DNA of 64,000 nucleotides, from NCBI RefSeq assembly GCF_964026535.1, contig NZ_OZ032153.1, positions 434,001 through 498,000 of the forward strand, written 5' to 3'. Positions 19,273 to 29,267 of this stretch are shown here, in pieces. A model generated the notes under the pieces. It was given only the letters and a program-made list of their open reading frames with translations. It searched no databases and was not told the DNA's origin. Made by a program: the position numbers and the translations under genes. This stretch comes from Candidatus Tisiphia endosymbiont of Sialis lutaria (GTDB lineage Bacteria; Pseudomonadota; Alphaproteobacteria; Rickettsiales; Rickettsiaceae). Numbering within the stretch: position 1 is the first letter of the stretch; every line of letters starts with the position of its first letter.

Positions 19273-20679
19273 ATGAAAGGGCAAAATTCACCATATCTAG
19301 ATAAATTAAGAAAAAATTTATTTAAGATATTTACCTTAATTATTATAATTTATAGCACAATTATAATATCATTATATCAATATTATAATGATAAAGTTGA
19401 GATGAAAAAAGCACAAATTCTGCAAACCAATTATGACAAAATAGTAGAGGTAAGTATGAATAAACTTTCTTCTTTAGCATATTACTTATCTAGCAATATT
19501 CAGGACAAAAACATTTCAATTAACATTACTAGTAGTGAGATTGAGATATGTACTGAAGCACTAAAATGTAAAAATTATAATATTTTCCGTTTTGGGGAAC
19601 TATTAGATTGGAGTATTCCAGAATTCATTAATTACAAGATAGAACTGAATAAAAATTTTCTTCATTCAAATACTAAAATGCAAAATTATCAAATAGATAA
19701 AATATATCATATTAACGATTCTTACCAACTTAATATTAGCCTGGCAATTAATAGTGTATTTTGGCATAAAGTAGAAACAGAGATCAAAAGAAGCTTTTGG
19801 CTATTAACTGCATTTATTACAGCTAATATGATCTTGTTATATGTTCTATTAAAAATATTATTTAGCAGTTTCAGTAAGTCTTATGCATTACATTATCAAG
19901 ATGAACATACTGCAAAATTAGAGCAACTCAAACTTAATCATCAAAGAGAATTAAAACATTGTGAAACCTTCCTAATGAAAAAGATTTGGAATAATGATTT
20001 TAATAAACAAAAAGATTTGGAAATTAATTGTTTATTTGCTCAAGAAGCTAATCAAATATCGTTGCTTGATAATAATTTCGATAATCAAGAAGATATGCTC
20101 AAGGATTATAGGTTAAGAAACTTTGGTGATAAAGTACCTTGCTCTATAACATTGTACCAAGAAAATAAAATAGAAGAAATTGATACCACTAAATTAGTTG
20201 ATTTATTTATTGATAGATTTAATCAGGAAGATGAGAATATATCGTTTAAAATTTCCAGTAAAGCAAAAATATTACATTTTTCTTCTAATGCAGCATTGTA
20301 TCAAATAATTTATAGTGTTATTAGCTATCTATTCTTTTTGTTAAAAAACCAACCTTTTGTTACCAAGCATAATATTAAATTAACTATTGACAGTATAAAG
20401 CAAAAGGTGGTACTACATTTTGAATATGATGGTTATCCTATAATGACAGCACAAGAGCTGCTAAAAACGTCAAATAATTTTTTCAAAACCCATGCTAACC
20501 CTTTTCTACTTAATCTAAGTCAAGTATTTAATCTATTGCAAACGAATGGTTATAACTATCAAATAAGTCATAATCAAAGTAATGTTATAGAGATTTACTC
20601 AAATGATTTGAAGAATTGGAACAACCAACAAGAAGAAAACGTCATTTTATTAAACTCTTTAATTAAGAGAAAAAAATGA
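19273..20679 (+). CDS. Two-pass membrane protein resembling a degenerate histidine kinase
   Basis: Not assigned to a family with confidence. The 468-residue protein has a transmembrane helix at about 17-36, a periplasm-facing domain of about 135 residues, a second helix at about 175-199, then a cytoplasmic part. That layout is that of a sensor kinase. The C-terminal about 200 residues loosely follow an HATPase fold (NAALYQIIYSVISYLFFLLKN, then KLTIDSIKQKVVLHFEYDGYPI). The N, G1 and G2 box residues and a clear H-box are missing, so catalysis is doubtful. Its stop overlaps the next start as ATGA, which indicates translational coupling to the NB-ARC gene. Confidence 0.55.
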   Translation: MKGQNSPYLDKLRKNLFKIFTLIIIIYSTIIISLYQYYNDKVEMKKAQILQTNYDKIVEVSMNKLSSLAYYLSSNIQDKNISINITSSEIEICTEALKCKNYNIFRFGELLDWSIPEFINYKIELNKNFLHSNTKMQNYQIDKIYHINDSYQLNISLAINSVFWHKVETEIKRSFWLLTAFITANMILLYVLLKILFSSFSKSYALHYQDEHTAKLEQLKLNHQRELKHCETFLMKKIWNNDFNKQKDLEINCLFAQEANQISLLDNNFDNQEDMLKDYRLRNFGDKVPCSITLYQENKIEEIDTTKLVDLFIDRFNQEDENISFKISSKAKILHFSSNAALYQIIYSVISYLFFLLKNQPFVTKHNIKLTIDSIKQKVVLHFEYDGYPIMTAQELLKTSNNFFKTHANPFLLNLSQVFNLLQTNGYNYQISHNQSNVIEIYSNDLKNWNNQQEENVILLNSLIKRKK

Positions 20680-21713
20680 ATAAGAATTTTTTGCTACTTA
20701 TAATGTTAATTGTGGTCAATGATTCATTTGCTCAGGAACAAATATCTAATTTGATTATACCAGTTAGTTATTTTGTAAGTCACGAGAAGCAGCGTAATGC
20801 ACTTAAGGATAGCTTAAGTAAACATAAACAGGTAAGTATAGTAGGCACTAGCGGTATTGGCAAAACGCAATTTGTTAGAATGCATGCCTATGATAATAAG
20901 GCTGATTACGATATTATTTGGTTTTTTGATTGTAATGTTGATCTTAATGAGCAATTTGTCAAGTTAGCTAAACAGCTTAATAGTATTAGAAATGCTAATA
21001 TATCTGAAAATATTACTTTAGCAAAGAAGGAAGTAATATCGTATTTAACTGACAAGAATAAGTGGTTATTAATATTTGATAATCTAAAAATTAATGAAAA
21101 TAACAAAATTCAAGAGTTTATTGATTGGGAGAGTAATGGAAATATAATATTTTGTTCGCAAGATAGTGAGAAATTACCTAACACTATAGAAATGGCTTTA
21201 TTTGACAAAGATACTACCGCTATTTTAGCTAGTAATTTATTAAGTAATAAAGACGAAAAAGATATTGAATTTTTAATAAAAGCATTTAATGGTTACCCTA
21301 TACTTATAGTTCAAGGCATTCAATTATTAAATAAGATCAAAGGTTTAGATAGAGAAGAATATAAGAATAAAATTTATCACTCAGCTGATAAAATAACAAC
21401 AAATATTAATATGGCTATACAGGGATTAAAGCCTAGTGCAGTAAAGTTACTTAATAAAATAGCTTTACTAAATAATCAGAGTTTCTCAAAGCAACTACTT
21501 AGTGTCATTACTGATAGTAAAGATACTCTAGATGACGATATATATAAATTATCTAAGTTCCTACTGATTAGCAGCATTGATCCTAACCAAGGTAATCCTA
21601 TTTTTGAGATGCATGATATTATTGCTAATAAGATCATGGAGCTAAATGGAGCTAAAAACAATAAAATGTATTTAGAAGATATTATTTTAAAACTACCTAA
21701 ACCTAAAAATTAG
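20676..21713 (+). CDS. NB-ARC (STAND) ATPase with an N-terminal signal-like peptide
   Basis: A STAND-class nucleotide switch of 345 residues. Walker A is GTSGIGKT at 57-64 and Walker B is KWLLIFDN. A GLPL-like GYPILI and the MHD motif (FEMHDII) near the end are all in the usual NB-ARC order. The first about 20 residues (MNKNFLLLIMLIVVNDSFAQ) look like a Sec signal peptide, which is odd for an ATPase. It overlaps the upstream gene by 4 bases. It ends at a TAG directly in frame with the TPR-rich ORF at 21717, so the full protein would be about 750 residues (NB-ARC plus TPR). The locus may be a pseudogene or a split pair. Confidence 0.75.
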   Translation: MNKNFLLLIMLIVVNDSFAQEQISNLIIPVSYFVSHEKQRNALKDSLSKHKQVSIVGTSGIGKTQFVRMHAYDNKADYDIIWFFDCNVDLNEQFVKLAKQLNSIRNANISENITLAKKEVISYLTDKNKWLLIFDNLKINENNKIQEFIDWESNGNIIFCSQDSEKLPNTIEMALFDKDTTAILASNLLSNKDEKDIEFLIKAFNGYPILIVQGIQLLNKIKGLDREEYKNKIYHSADKITTNINMAIQGLKPSAVKLLNKIALLNNQSFSKQLLSVITDSKDTLDDDIYKLSKFLLISSIDPNQGNPIFEMHDIIANKIMELNGAKNNKMYLEDIILKLPKPKN

Positions 21714-21716
21714 GTA

Positions 21717-22940
21717 TTGTTGATACATGTATGGAGAGCATCAAAGACTATACGTGAAAATCTGGAAATTCTTTTCAAAAATTCGGAAAAATATAATATT
21801 GGCGTATATGCAATGCTTAATTTAAGAGCTGATTTACTCTCTTTATGTATAAATGATAGCAATATATGTAAAGTAAAAGAAATGACAGATTGGTTCGAAC
21901 AAAAATATAAGGAAGGTAACTTTAAACTTTGGAAAATGTCCGAAAATCAAAAATATCATTATGCTCGATATTTAGGAACAATAGGGGCGTATAATAGAAT
22001 GTCCTTAACAAATTTTGAAGTGGCTATTTCTTACGTTACTCAAGCATTAAAGATTTTAGATGATCTTAATGATTGTGATGCCTTAAAATTTATTTTAGAC
22101 TTACACTTATCTAAATCTCAAGTATCTTTAGGTCATATAAAAATTACCGAAGAACGCCTTGAAAAAATGCAAAAATTATTAAAACAAGAACTCCAAGAAT
22201 CTGATGTATTTGTAATATATTCTTTAAAGGCAAGCTTATTTTTTATCCAAGGTAGATATGATGAGGCTTTAGTTTATATCGATAAAAATATTGAGGTACT
22301 TACAAAAAACGGATTACCCCCTAATAATAGATATTATACTTCATCTTATCTACTTAGGGCGGCAATACTAAACTATCTTGGTAGATATCAAGAATCCTAT
22401 GCTCAAGCTAAACAATTATGTGACATGTATCATTTACAAGGTGAAGGGATTGCTTATGCTTCCAAGCAAGTGGCAAGGATTTATACACAATTGGCAAGAA
22501 GTGAATTGGGACTGGGTAAGATGGATGAATGTCTAGATCACATTAATAAAGCTATAGACCTATATTTAGCAAAGAGTAGAGATGTTAATGATACAAATTA
22601 TTATGAAAATCCGGATCTGGCGGCTAGTTATGTGGTACAAGGTGAGATTTTATTTGCTCAAGATAATATTAAAGAAGCAATAGCATCTTATAAAAAAGCT
22701 TATACTATATATCATTATTTATATAAAGATAATCGTCAAAATATTGCACAAGTTAGTTACTTATATAGTCAAGCAGCTATAGCCGCCTGTAAATCAAAAG
22801 ATTTATATAATTATAAATTCTTTGGTAAATCTCAAGTTAAAGAATTCGGCATACATCACCCTAATACTAATGCCATGTTTGAATATTGTGAACAATATGA
22901 CATGGATTTATGGAAAAAGCAAGTTAAGGTTTATAACTAA
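21717..22940 (+). CDS. TPR-repeat half of the NB-ARC gene, after an in-frame TAG
   Basis: It lies in the same frame as the NB-ARC ORF, separated only by the TAG at 21711-21713. The first usable start is a TTG at 21717 with no convincing ribosome site just before it. The 407 residues are helical with several tetratricopeptide-like repeats, such as FEVAISYVTQALKILDDL, FIQGRYDEALVYIDKNI and DECLDHINKAIDLYL. In STAND proteins the TPR array is the ligand-sensing part. It is either the detached C-terminal half of a broken gene or is made by TAG readthrough or internal initiation. The reading frame carries no further stops, so decay, if real, is recent. Confidence 0.65.
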   Translation: MLIHVWRASKTIRENLEILFKNSEKYNIGVYAMLNLRADLLSLCINDSNICKVKEMTDWFEQKYKEGNFKLWKMSENQKYHYARYLGTIGAYNRMSLTNFEVAISYVTQALKILDDLNDCDALKFILDLHLSKSQVSLGHIKITEERLEKMQKLLKQELQESDVFVIYSLKASLFFIQGRYDEALVYIDKNIEVLTKNGLPPNNRYYTSSYLLRAAILNYLGRYQESYAQAKQLCDMYHLQGEGIAYASKQVARIYTQLARSELGLGKMDECLDHINKAIDLYLAKSRDVNDTNYYENPDLAASYVVQGEILFAQDNIKEAIASYKKAYTIYHYLYKDNRQNIAQVSYLYSQAAIAACKSKDLYNYKFFGKSQVKEFGIHHPNTNAMFEYCEQYDMDLWKKQVKVYN

Positions 22941-23048
22941 TTCGATAACAAATTATATTATTAAAATATCTTATTTATAACTTAATAATTTAGTCATTGA
23001 CAGGAAGTGGTAATTTTTATTAATATCTCTAAAATATTATAGAGTAAT

Positions 23049-23675
23049 ATGAGTTTTATGTTATATAATTTCCACAAGATTGTCAGTGCTATTGGTACTA
23101 GTTTGCATGAGAGTTCTATAGTAGAGAACATATCATATAGGCTAAAAGACCCTGCTTCTGTCTTAAAGAAGCTGTTAAGAAAGAATATTGATTTTCATCA
23201 ATTAACTGATCTAGTGGCTCTTAGAATTATAGTTGATAAGCAAGAAGATTGTTACAAAGTATTGGATATTCTTCATGATCTATATCCTAACAATCTTGAG
23301 AAATATAAAGACTATATTATTAATCCTAAGCATAATGGTTATAGTTCTCTGCATGTCGTGCTTGCCGTTGGGACACCTAGTCGTAATGTGGAAATACAGA
23401 TACGAACCAATCAGATGCATGATATAGCAGAATTTGGTACCGCTAGTCATGGTGAATATAAAAAATCACAAGAAGCGAGAATAGAAGAATTATTTTCTAC
23501 AACATTATCTAATATAGATGCTATTTATAGAGGGCTAAATAATGCATATAAGCTTTTTGAACAGTTTAATTGGACTATGCTGGAGTTAGTTGCTTATGAA
23601 CAAGAAATCCAAGATGTTTGGAATAATTGTCAAGATGACTTACAAGCAATACGTGAACAATTATTAGAAGAGTAG
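23049..23675 (+). CDS. Stand-alone RelA/SpoT synthetase-domain protein
   Basis: A 208-residue protein holding only the (p)ppGpp synthetase-type nucleotidyltransferase domain. Seen are RLK (31-33), DLVALRI from residue 54, HNGYSSLH near 95-102 and EIQIRTNQMHDIAEFGTASH at 115-134. These cover the conserved nucleotide-binding and catalytic positions of the family. No HD hydrolase, TGS or ACT domain is present. It could make alarmone, modify tRNA like toxic small alarmone synthetases, or be inactive. It lies 108 bases after the NB-ARC/TPR locus in the same direction. A half family B repeat begins two bases after its stop. Confidence 0.8.
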   Translation: MSFMLYNFHKIVSAIGTSLHESSIVENISYRLKDPASVLKKLLRKNIDFHQLTDLVALRIIVDKQEDCYKVLDILHDLYPNNLEKYKDYIINPKHNGYSSLHVVLAVGTPSRNVEIQIRTNQMHDIAEFGTASHGEYKKSQEARIEELFSTTLSNIDAIYRGLNNAYKLFEQFNWTMLELVAYEQEIQDVWNNCQDDLQAIREQLLEE

Positions 23676-23676
23676 G

Positions 23677-23708
23677 TATAGTCAATTGATGAGAAATTGG
23701 TGACATCC
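23677..23708. repeat. Half of palindromic element family B
   Basis: Only the TATAGTCAATTGATGAGAAA arm and a few following bases are present, two bases after the RelA/SpoT gene stop. Confidence 0.7.
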
Positions 23709-23808
23709 TTTTTGTTGAAACAAATGGCTAATTAGCTATATTAAAATTTAAGTTGAATATAAGCTATTAACAATATAATATGGAGATGTTGAAATTAGAT
23801 AAGATACA

Positions 23809-25722
23809 ATGATTACTATTACTTTTCCAGATGGAACACAAAAGCAATTTACAAAAAATATTACGGGGTTGGAGATAGCTAGTCAAATCTCTACTTCTCT
23901 AGCAAAAGATGCTTTGGTTATTGAGGTAAATAATGAGCTAAAGGACTTAAGCTTGCCGATAGAATTTGATTGTAATTTAAGAATTCTAACCTATAAAGAT
24001 TCTAAATGCTTAGAGGTAATACGTCATGATGCTGCTCATATAACAGCGGAGGCAGTTAAAGAATTATTTCCCAATATCCAGGTAACTATAGGGCCAGCTA
24101 TTGAAAATGGCTTTTTTTATGATTTTGCTAAGGAGCAACCTTTTTCATCGGAAGATTTGCTGAAGATAGAAGCAAAAATGCATGAGATTGTTAAAAGAAA
24201 TGAGAAAATCACTAGAGAAGTATGGAATCGTGATCAAGCTATAGAATTCTTTAAATCAATTGGTGAACATTATAAAGCTGAGATAATCTCGGAAATTCCG
24301 GACAATGAGGATATTACCTTATACCGGCAAGGTAATTTTATTGATCTTTGTCGTGGTCCGCATGCTCCATCAACTGGCTTCATTAAACATTTTAAATTAA
24401 TGAAAGTGGCAGGAGCATATTGGCAAGGTGATAGTAAGAACCCTATGCTACAAAGAATCTATGGTACAGCTTGGGCAACAAAAGAGCAGTTGGACAATTA
24501 TCTGTATATGCTTGAAGAGGCAGAGAAACGTGATCATAGAAAATTAGGGCGGGAACTTGATTTGTTCCATTTTCAGGAAGAAGCTCAAGGTATGGTATTT
24601 TGGCATGATAAGGGTTGGAGCATATACCGCATTATCGAACAATATATCAGAAATAAAATTAGAAAAATGGGGTATATTGAGGTAAAAACTCCGGTACTTG
24701 TTGATAAAAGCTTGTGGGAATCTTCTGGTCACTGGGAGAAATTTAGGGAAGATATGTTTGCTCTAAATCTTGCTGATGATAAAACGCTGGCTATGAAACC
24801 AATGAATTGTCCATGTCATGTACAGATTTTTAAGCAAGGTATCAAAAGTTATCGAGATTTACCATTGCGTATGTCTGAATTTGGTTTATGTCATAGAAAC
24901 GAGGCATCTGGAGCATTGCATGGTTTGATGAGAGTAAAGGCTTTTAGGCAAGATGATGCCCATATTTTCTGTACCGAAGAGCAAATTAACAGTGAGACAG
25001 TAAAATTTTGTAGTCTCTTAACCGAGATTTATAAAGATTTTGGCTTTTCGGATATAAAAATTAAATTTTCAGATCGTCCTAAGGTAAGGGCTGGCAGTGA
25101 TGAAGTTTGGGATAAAGCCGAAAATGCTCTAAAAAATGCCGTAAAAGAAGCCGGTTATTCTTACATATTAAACCCTGGTGATGGAGCATTTTATGGACCA
25201 AAACTAGATTTTTGTCTTAAAGATTCAATAGGTAGAGAATGGCAATGCGGTACTCTACAGGTTGATTTTGTCTTACCAGAACGTCTTGATGCCCACTATG
25301 TTGCAGCAAACGGTGAGAAAAAGAGACCAGTAATGTTGCATAGGGCTGTAATTGGTTCTTTTGAACGATTCATTGGTATATTAATTGAAGAATATGCCGG
25401 ACGATTCCCTCTATGGTTAGCTCCTGTACAAGTAGCTATTGCTACTATCACTAGTGATTTAAATGATTATGCACTTGAGGTGCATAAATTATTGGTTAGT
25501 GAAGGGGTAAGGTCAGATATTGATATTTCGCCTGAAAAGATTAATTATAAAATACGTTGTTTTTCTAATGATAAAGTGCCTATAATAGCTGTTGTTGGTA
25601 AACAGGAAATGGCAAATAATACTGTGACTATAAGACAACTCGGATCTGATCAACAAGAAATTATTTCTTTAAAAAATCTAGTAAAGCTTGTGAAAGATCA
25701 GAATACCCGCTATTTAACGTAA
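23809..25722 (+). CDS. thrS: Threonyl-tRNA synthetase
   Basis: Class II synthetase for threonine, 637 residues, full length. An N-terminal TGS domain ([14 protein letters not shown]) is followed by the editing domain with [10 protein letters not shown] and the catalytic core. Zinc and active-site residues appear in [40 protein letters not shown] and the motif 3 region [17 protein letters not shown]. The anticodon-binding domain closes the protein. It is followed by 365 bases of repeats before infC. Confidence 0.97.
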   Translation: MITITFPDGTQKQFTKNITGLEIASQISTSLAKDALVIEVNNELKDLSLPIEFDCNLRILTYKDSKCLEVIRHDAAHITAEAVKELFPNIQVTIGPAIENGFFYDFAKEQPFSSEDLLKIEAKMHEIVKRNEKITREVWNRDQAIEFFKSIGEHYKAEIISEIPDNEDITLYRQGNFIDLCRGPHAPSTGFIKHFKLMKVAGAYWQGDSKNPMLQRIYGTAWATKEQLDNYLYMLEEAEKRDHRKLGRELDLFHFQEEAQGMVFWHDKGWSIYRIIEQYIRNKIRKMGYIEVKTPVLVDKSLWESSGHWEKFREDMFALNLADDKTLAMKPMNCPCHVQIFKQGIKSYRDLPLRMSEFGLCHRNEASGALHGLMRVKAFRQDDAHIFCTEEQINSETVKFCSLLTEIYKDFGFSDIKIKFSDRPKVRAGSDEVWDKAENALKNAVKEAGYSYILNPGDGAFYGPKLDFCLKDSIGREWQCGTLQVDFVLPERLDAHYVAANGEKKRPVMLHRAVIGSFERFIGILIEEYAGRFPLWLAPVQVAIATITSDLNDYALEVHKLLVSEGVRSDIDISPEKINYKIRCFSNDKVPIIAVVGKQEMANNTVTIRQLGSDQQEIISLKNLVKLVKDQNTRYLT

Positions 25723-25745
25723 GTGGTATTTTGAATATAGCTAAA

Positions 25746-26003
25746 TGTCATTGCGAGTCCACACTCCTTCATTGTGAGGAGCTGCAAAGTGGCAACGAAG
25801 CAATCCATAAAGGTAATTAGAAATGGATTGCTTCGTCGGCTCACGCCTTCTCGCAATGACGGTTGTGCTTGTAGTTTGTCATTGCGAGCGAACATATGTG
25901 AGCGAAGCAATCCATTCTTCATTAAGAAATAGATTACTTCAATGCTACTAAAGTAGCTTCTCGCAATGACAGTTGAGGTTTATGTACTCCTTGCAATGAC
26001 GAG
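25746..26003. repeat. Tandem and partial family A elements between thrS and infC
   Basis: There is a run of CATTGCGAG and CGCAATGAC arms with GAAGCAATCC / GGATTGCTTCG inner pairs, and at least two copies are partly overlapping or truncated (25746-25860, 25878-25968). The ORF 25710-25922 on the minus strand is a translation of these repeats. The remainder of the gap up to the infC ribosome site has no gene. Confidence 0.85.
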
Positions 26004-26087
26004 TTAACTAGAATGGGTTAGTTATATGCTCAAAATAATTTGAGTAATAATATAATTTTATTTAAACAATAATTATGGAGAAGTTTT

Positions 26088-26630
26088 ATTTCTGGAGTTA
26101 AGAGCAGTAATTTTCCGAAGGCTAATAGGGAAATTAGGGCTAGTCAAGTTCGTTTAGTCGGTGAAAATGGTGAGATGCTTGGCATCGTCAGTATTAGGGA
26201 AGCTTTGGAGTATGCCGAAAAGGCTGCTTTAGATTTAGTAGAAATTTCACCAAATGCTGAGCCTCCTGTCTGTAAGATATTGAATTTTGGTAAGTTTAAA
26301 TATGATAGTAAAAAACGTATTCAAGATTCCAGGAAAAAACAAAGAATTATTGTCCTTAAAGAGATGAAGTTTAAGCCAAACATTAGTCAGGGTGATTTTG
26401 ATGTGAAGCTTCGTAAAATCAAGGATTTTTTGAAGGAAGGTGACAAAGTAAAAATCTCCTTATGGTTCAAAGGTAGAGAGATTATCCATAACGATATTGG
26501 TATGAAGTTATTTGACCGTATATTGTTAGAACTAGAAGGTTTGGCTAAGATTGATTCTGCTCCTAAAATGGAGGGTAAACAGATAATTATGTTAGTCAGT
26601 CCTAATACCATAAAAATACCAACGAACTAA
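26088..26630 (+). CDS. infC: Translation initiation factor IF-3 with an AUU start
   Basis: IF-3 keeps 30S subunits free and checks the start codon. The first ATG in frame (26175) would remove the conserved N-terminus. The conserved [20 protein letters not shown] segment is encoded upstream in the same frame, and the only suitable start there is ATT at 26088, 7 bases after GGAG (26077-26080). In other bacteria infC uses AUU so that IF-3 represses its own translation. With this start the protein has 180 residues, the usual length, including the C-terminal [12 protein letters not shown] and [16 protein letters not shown] segments. Confidence 0.92.
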   Translation: MSGVKSSNFPKANREIRASQVRLVGENGEMLGIVSIREALEYAEKAALDLVEISPNAEPPVCKILNFGKFKYDSKKRIQDSRKKQRIIVLKEMKFKPNISQGDFDVKLRKIKDFLKEGDKVKISLWFKGREIIHNDIGMKLFDRILLELEGLAKIDSAPKMEGKQIIMLVSPNTIKIPTN

Positions 26631-26644
26631 TTAGAACTAATATT

Positions 26645-27886
26645 ATGCCAATTAAGATTCTCATGCCTGCTCTATCCCCAACTATGACTGAAGGGAATGT
26701 TAGCAAATGGCTAAAAAAAGAAGGAGATAAGGTTGTTCCAGGGGATGTTATAGCAGAAATAGAGACAGATAAAGCTACTATGGAAGTGGAATCTGTAGAT
26801 GAAGGGGTTCTTGCTAAAATAATTGTACCACAAGGTACAGAGAATGTAGCGGTCAACTCACTTATTGCTGTATTACTTGAAGAAGGTGAAGATATAAGCT
26901 TATTGGATAATTTTATAGCAAGTAGTGATAATGTTGCTAAATCATCTGAAAAGCCGGCAATAGTTGTAGAGGAAAGTAAATCAGTTAATTTAACTCCGGA
27001 AAACAAAACAATAAAAGATACTGCTAGAGTATATGCTTCACCTTTGGCTAGAAGATTAGCAGCTATTGATAATATTGATTTGTCAAATATTCAAGGTAGT
27101 GGACCACATGGTAGAATAATTAAAAAAGATGTATTATCCTACTTAGTGCAACCAACAAATAGTGGTAAGATTAGGGCGGTGAACAGAAATAACCAGGAGT
27201 ACAGGTCTGTCCCCAATAACAATATTCGTAAAATCATCGCTAAACGTTTGCTTGAATCTAAACAAACCATTCCACATTTCTATCTCTCAATAGAATGTAA
27301 TATGGATAAGTTGCTTGATATTAGAGAAGATATCAATAAATCGCTGATAGAAGAGAGTAATATTAAAATTTCTGTCAATGATTTTGTTATTTTAGCAGTA
27401 GCCAAAGCTCTAAAAATTGTACCGGAAGCAAATGCCAGTTGGGATGAATCTGCTATTCGATATTATAATAACGTCGATGTATCAGTTGCTGTAGCAATCG
27501 ATAACGGTCTTATAACACCTATCGTCAGAAATGCTGATCAAAAAGATTTGGTGACATTATCCCGCGAATTACAAACTCTTATAAAAAAAGCCCGGGATAA
27601 TAAATTAACTCCTGAAGAATTTCAAGGGGGTGGTTTTTCCGTCTCTAACCTAGGTATGTACGGTGTTAAGAGCTTTAATGCTATAATAAATCCACCACAA
27701 AGCTGTATCCTAGCAATAGGAGCAAGTTCAAAACGTCCAATAGTTGACAATGATCAGATAAAAATTGCTACTATGATGGATGTTAGCCTTTCTTCTGATC
27801 ACAGAGTTGTTGATGGTGCTGTTGGAGCCAAATTTTTGACTTCATTCAAAAAATTTATAGAAAGCCCTGCATTGATGCTTATATAA
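26645..27886 (+). CDS. pdhC: Dihydrolipoamide acetyltransferase (pyruvate dehydrogenase E2)
   Basis: The E2 core of pyruvate dehydrogenase transfers acetyl groups to CoA. Residues 1-75 are one lipoyl domain with the lipoylated lysine in ETDKATMEVE (K43). A linker and the E1/E3-binding domain (SPLARRLAA ... GSGPHGRIIKKDV) span about 125-160. The catalytic domain ends with the SSDHRVVDGAVGA motif. Length is 413 residues. It begins 14 bases after infC and probably shares its transcript. No E1 or E3 gene is in this window. Confidence 0.94.
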   Translation: MPIKILMPALSPTMTEGNVSKWLKKEGDKVVPGDVIAEIETDKATMEVESVDEGVLAKIIVPQGTENVAVNSLIAVLLEEGEDISLLDNFIASSDNVAKSSEKPAIVVEESKSVNLTPENKTIKDTARVYASPLARRLAAIDNIDLSNIQGSGPHGRIIKKDVLSYLVQPTNSGKIRAVNRNNQEYRSVPNNNIRKIIAKRLLESKQTIPHFYLSIECNMDKLLDIREDINKSLIEESNIKISVNDFVILAVAKALKIVPEANASWDESAIRYYNNVDVSVAVAIDNGLITPIVRNADQKDLVTLSRELQTLIKKARDNKLTPEEFQGGGFSVSNLGMYGVKSFNAIINPPQSCILAIGASSKRPIVDNDQIKIATMMDVSLSSDHRVVDGAVGAKFLTSFKKFIESPALMLI

Positions 27887-27943
27887 TTTCTGATTTGCAT
27901 CTTATCTTCATCACAACTTAAAACTTAAATCATAGAATAAATT

Positions 27944-29011
27944 ATGAGCTTTTCTGATAATCTAGTAAAAATCTTAAACAAATATGAAGAAATATCAAAA
28001 AAATTAAGCACTGGTATAGTCGGAGAAGAATTTATCAAAGCATCGAAGGAATATGCTGGACTAGAGCCAATTGTTCAAACAATTAATGAATATAATAAAT
28101 CTACATCCGAGTTACGCGATATCAAAGAAATGGCACAAGAGCCAAATTTAGACCATGATACGCAGTCGATGATATATGATGAAATACATCGTTTAGAAGC
28201 TCTGATGCCTAAACTAGAAAGGGCGGTAAAGCTTTCTTTGTTACCAAAAGACGAAGCTGATACAAAAAATGCTATTATCGAGGTAAGAGCTGGTAGCGGT
28301 GGAGAAGAAGCGGCATTATTTGCAGCAACTTTATTTAATATGTATCACAGATACGCCGAATTAAAAAGCTGGCGTTTTGAAATATTATCAATCTCAGATA
28401 CTGGTATTGGCGGATATAAAGAAGCATCAGCCCTGATTCAAGGACGCGATGTATTCTCTAAACTTAAATTCGAATCAGGCGTCCACCGAGTGCAAAGAGT
28501 CCCTGAGACTGAGTCAAGTGGGAGGATCCATACTTCGGCAGCTACCGTTGCTGTCTTGCCTGAAGCAGAAGATGTAGACGTTAAGATCGATGACAAAGAT
28601 TTACGAATTGATACATATCGAGCATCGGGAGCAGGTGGACAACATGTCAATACCACAGAATCAGCGGTAAGAATTACCCATTTACCAACTGGTATTGTCG
28701 TTGCCTTACAAGACGAAAAATCACAGCATAAAAATAAAGCTAAGGCTATGAAAATTCTTCGTTCTAGGGTATATGAAGCAGAGCGATATAAAAAAGATAT
28801 GGAGAGAGCCGAAGTACGCAAAGGTCAAGTTGGTTCTGGTGATAGATCGGAAAGAATTCGTACCTATAACTTTCCGCAAGGCAGAGTATCTGATCATAGA
28901 ATTAACCTAACTCTCTATAAAATAGAAGATGTCGTGAAAAATGGGCAGTTAGACGAATTTATTGAAGCTTTAATATCGGCTGATGAGGCAAAAAAACTTT
29001 CAGAAGTTTAA
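27944..29011 (+). CDS. prfA: Peptide chain release factor 1
   Basis: Reads UAA and UAG stop codons and releases the finished peptide. It has 355 residues, full length. The GGQ motif that reaches the peptidyl transferase centre is at 231-233 ([10 protein letters not shown]). The codon-recognition region precedes it, and the C-terminal [18 protein letters not shown] segment is typical. It lies 57 bases after pdhC. Its presence means TAG is decoded as stop here, relevant to the TAG inside the NB-ARC locus. Confidence 0.96.
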   Translation: MSFSDNLVKILNKYEEISKKLSTGIVGEEFIKASKEYAGLEPIVQTINEYNKSTSELRDIKEMAQEPNLDHDTQSMIYDEIHRLEALMPKLERAVKLSLLPKDEADTKNAIIEVRAGSGGEEAALFAATLFNMYHRYAELKSWRFEILSISDTGIGGYKEASALIQGRDVFSKLKFESGVHRVQRVPETESSGRIHTSAATVAVLPEAEDVDVKIDDKDLRIDTYRASGAGGQHVNTTESAVRITHLPTGIVVALQDEKSQHKNKAKAMKILRSRVYEAERYKKDMERAEVRKGQVGSGDRSERIRTYNFPQGRVSDHRINLTLYKIEDVVKNGQLDEFIEALISADEAKKLSEV

Positions 29012-29177
29012 CGTTATTAAGAGGAGTCATTTTGTGACAATGAAGTAATCTTAAATTGTTGTTCTTAGCAACGTTGTCATTCGCTTGACTTAGTTTCATC
29101 CCTGTGAAAGTAGGTATCTAGTACTACAGTTGTAGATTGAATGTGAGTGTTCACGGAAAAAAGGTTAAAGTATAAGA

Positions 29178-29257
29178 TGTCATTGCGAGGAGACCGTAAG
29201 GTCAACGAAGCAATCCATTTTTAATCACTTTCCTGACTGTACGTTATCTGGCAATGA
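29178..29257. repeat. Palindromic element family A, one arm diverged
   Basis: The left arm is GTCATTGCGAGGAGACCGTA and the right arm a decayed GTTATCTGGCAATGAC, with GAAGCAATCCA inside. A very degenerate D-like sequence sits at about 29075-29115. It lies between the convergent prfA and yciB genes. Confidence 0.8.
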
Positions 29258-29267
29258 CTCTTAGAGT

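Noticed and set aside
21717-22940. TPR ORF as an independent gene
   Set aside because: It starts with TTG right after a stop in the same frame and has no clear ribosome site; it is better read as the second half of the NB-ARC gene, although separate translation is not excluded.
17241-23675. Integrated conjugative element (RAGE) body
   Set aside because: Ankyrin, TPR and RelA-like genes are typical cargo, but no integrase, tra gene or attachment repeat is present in the window; only a cargo-like cluster can be claimed.
25710-25922. Minus-strand ORF of 70 residues after thrS
   Set aside because: It is made entirely of family A repeat sequence.
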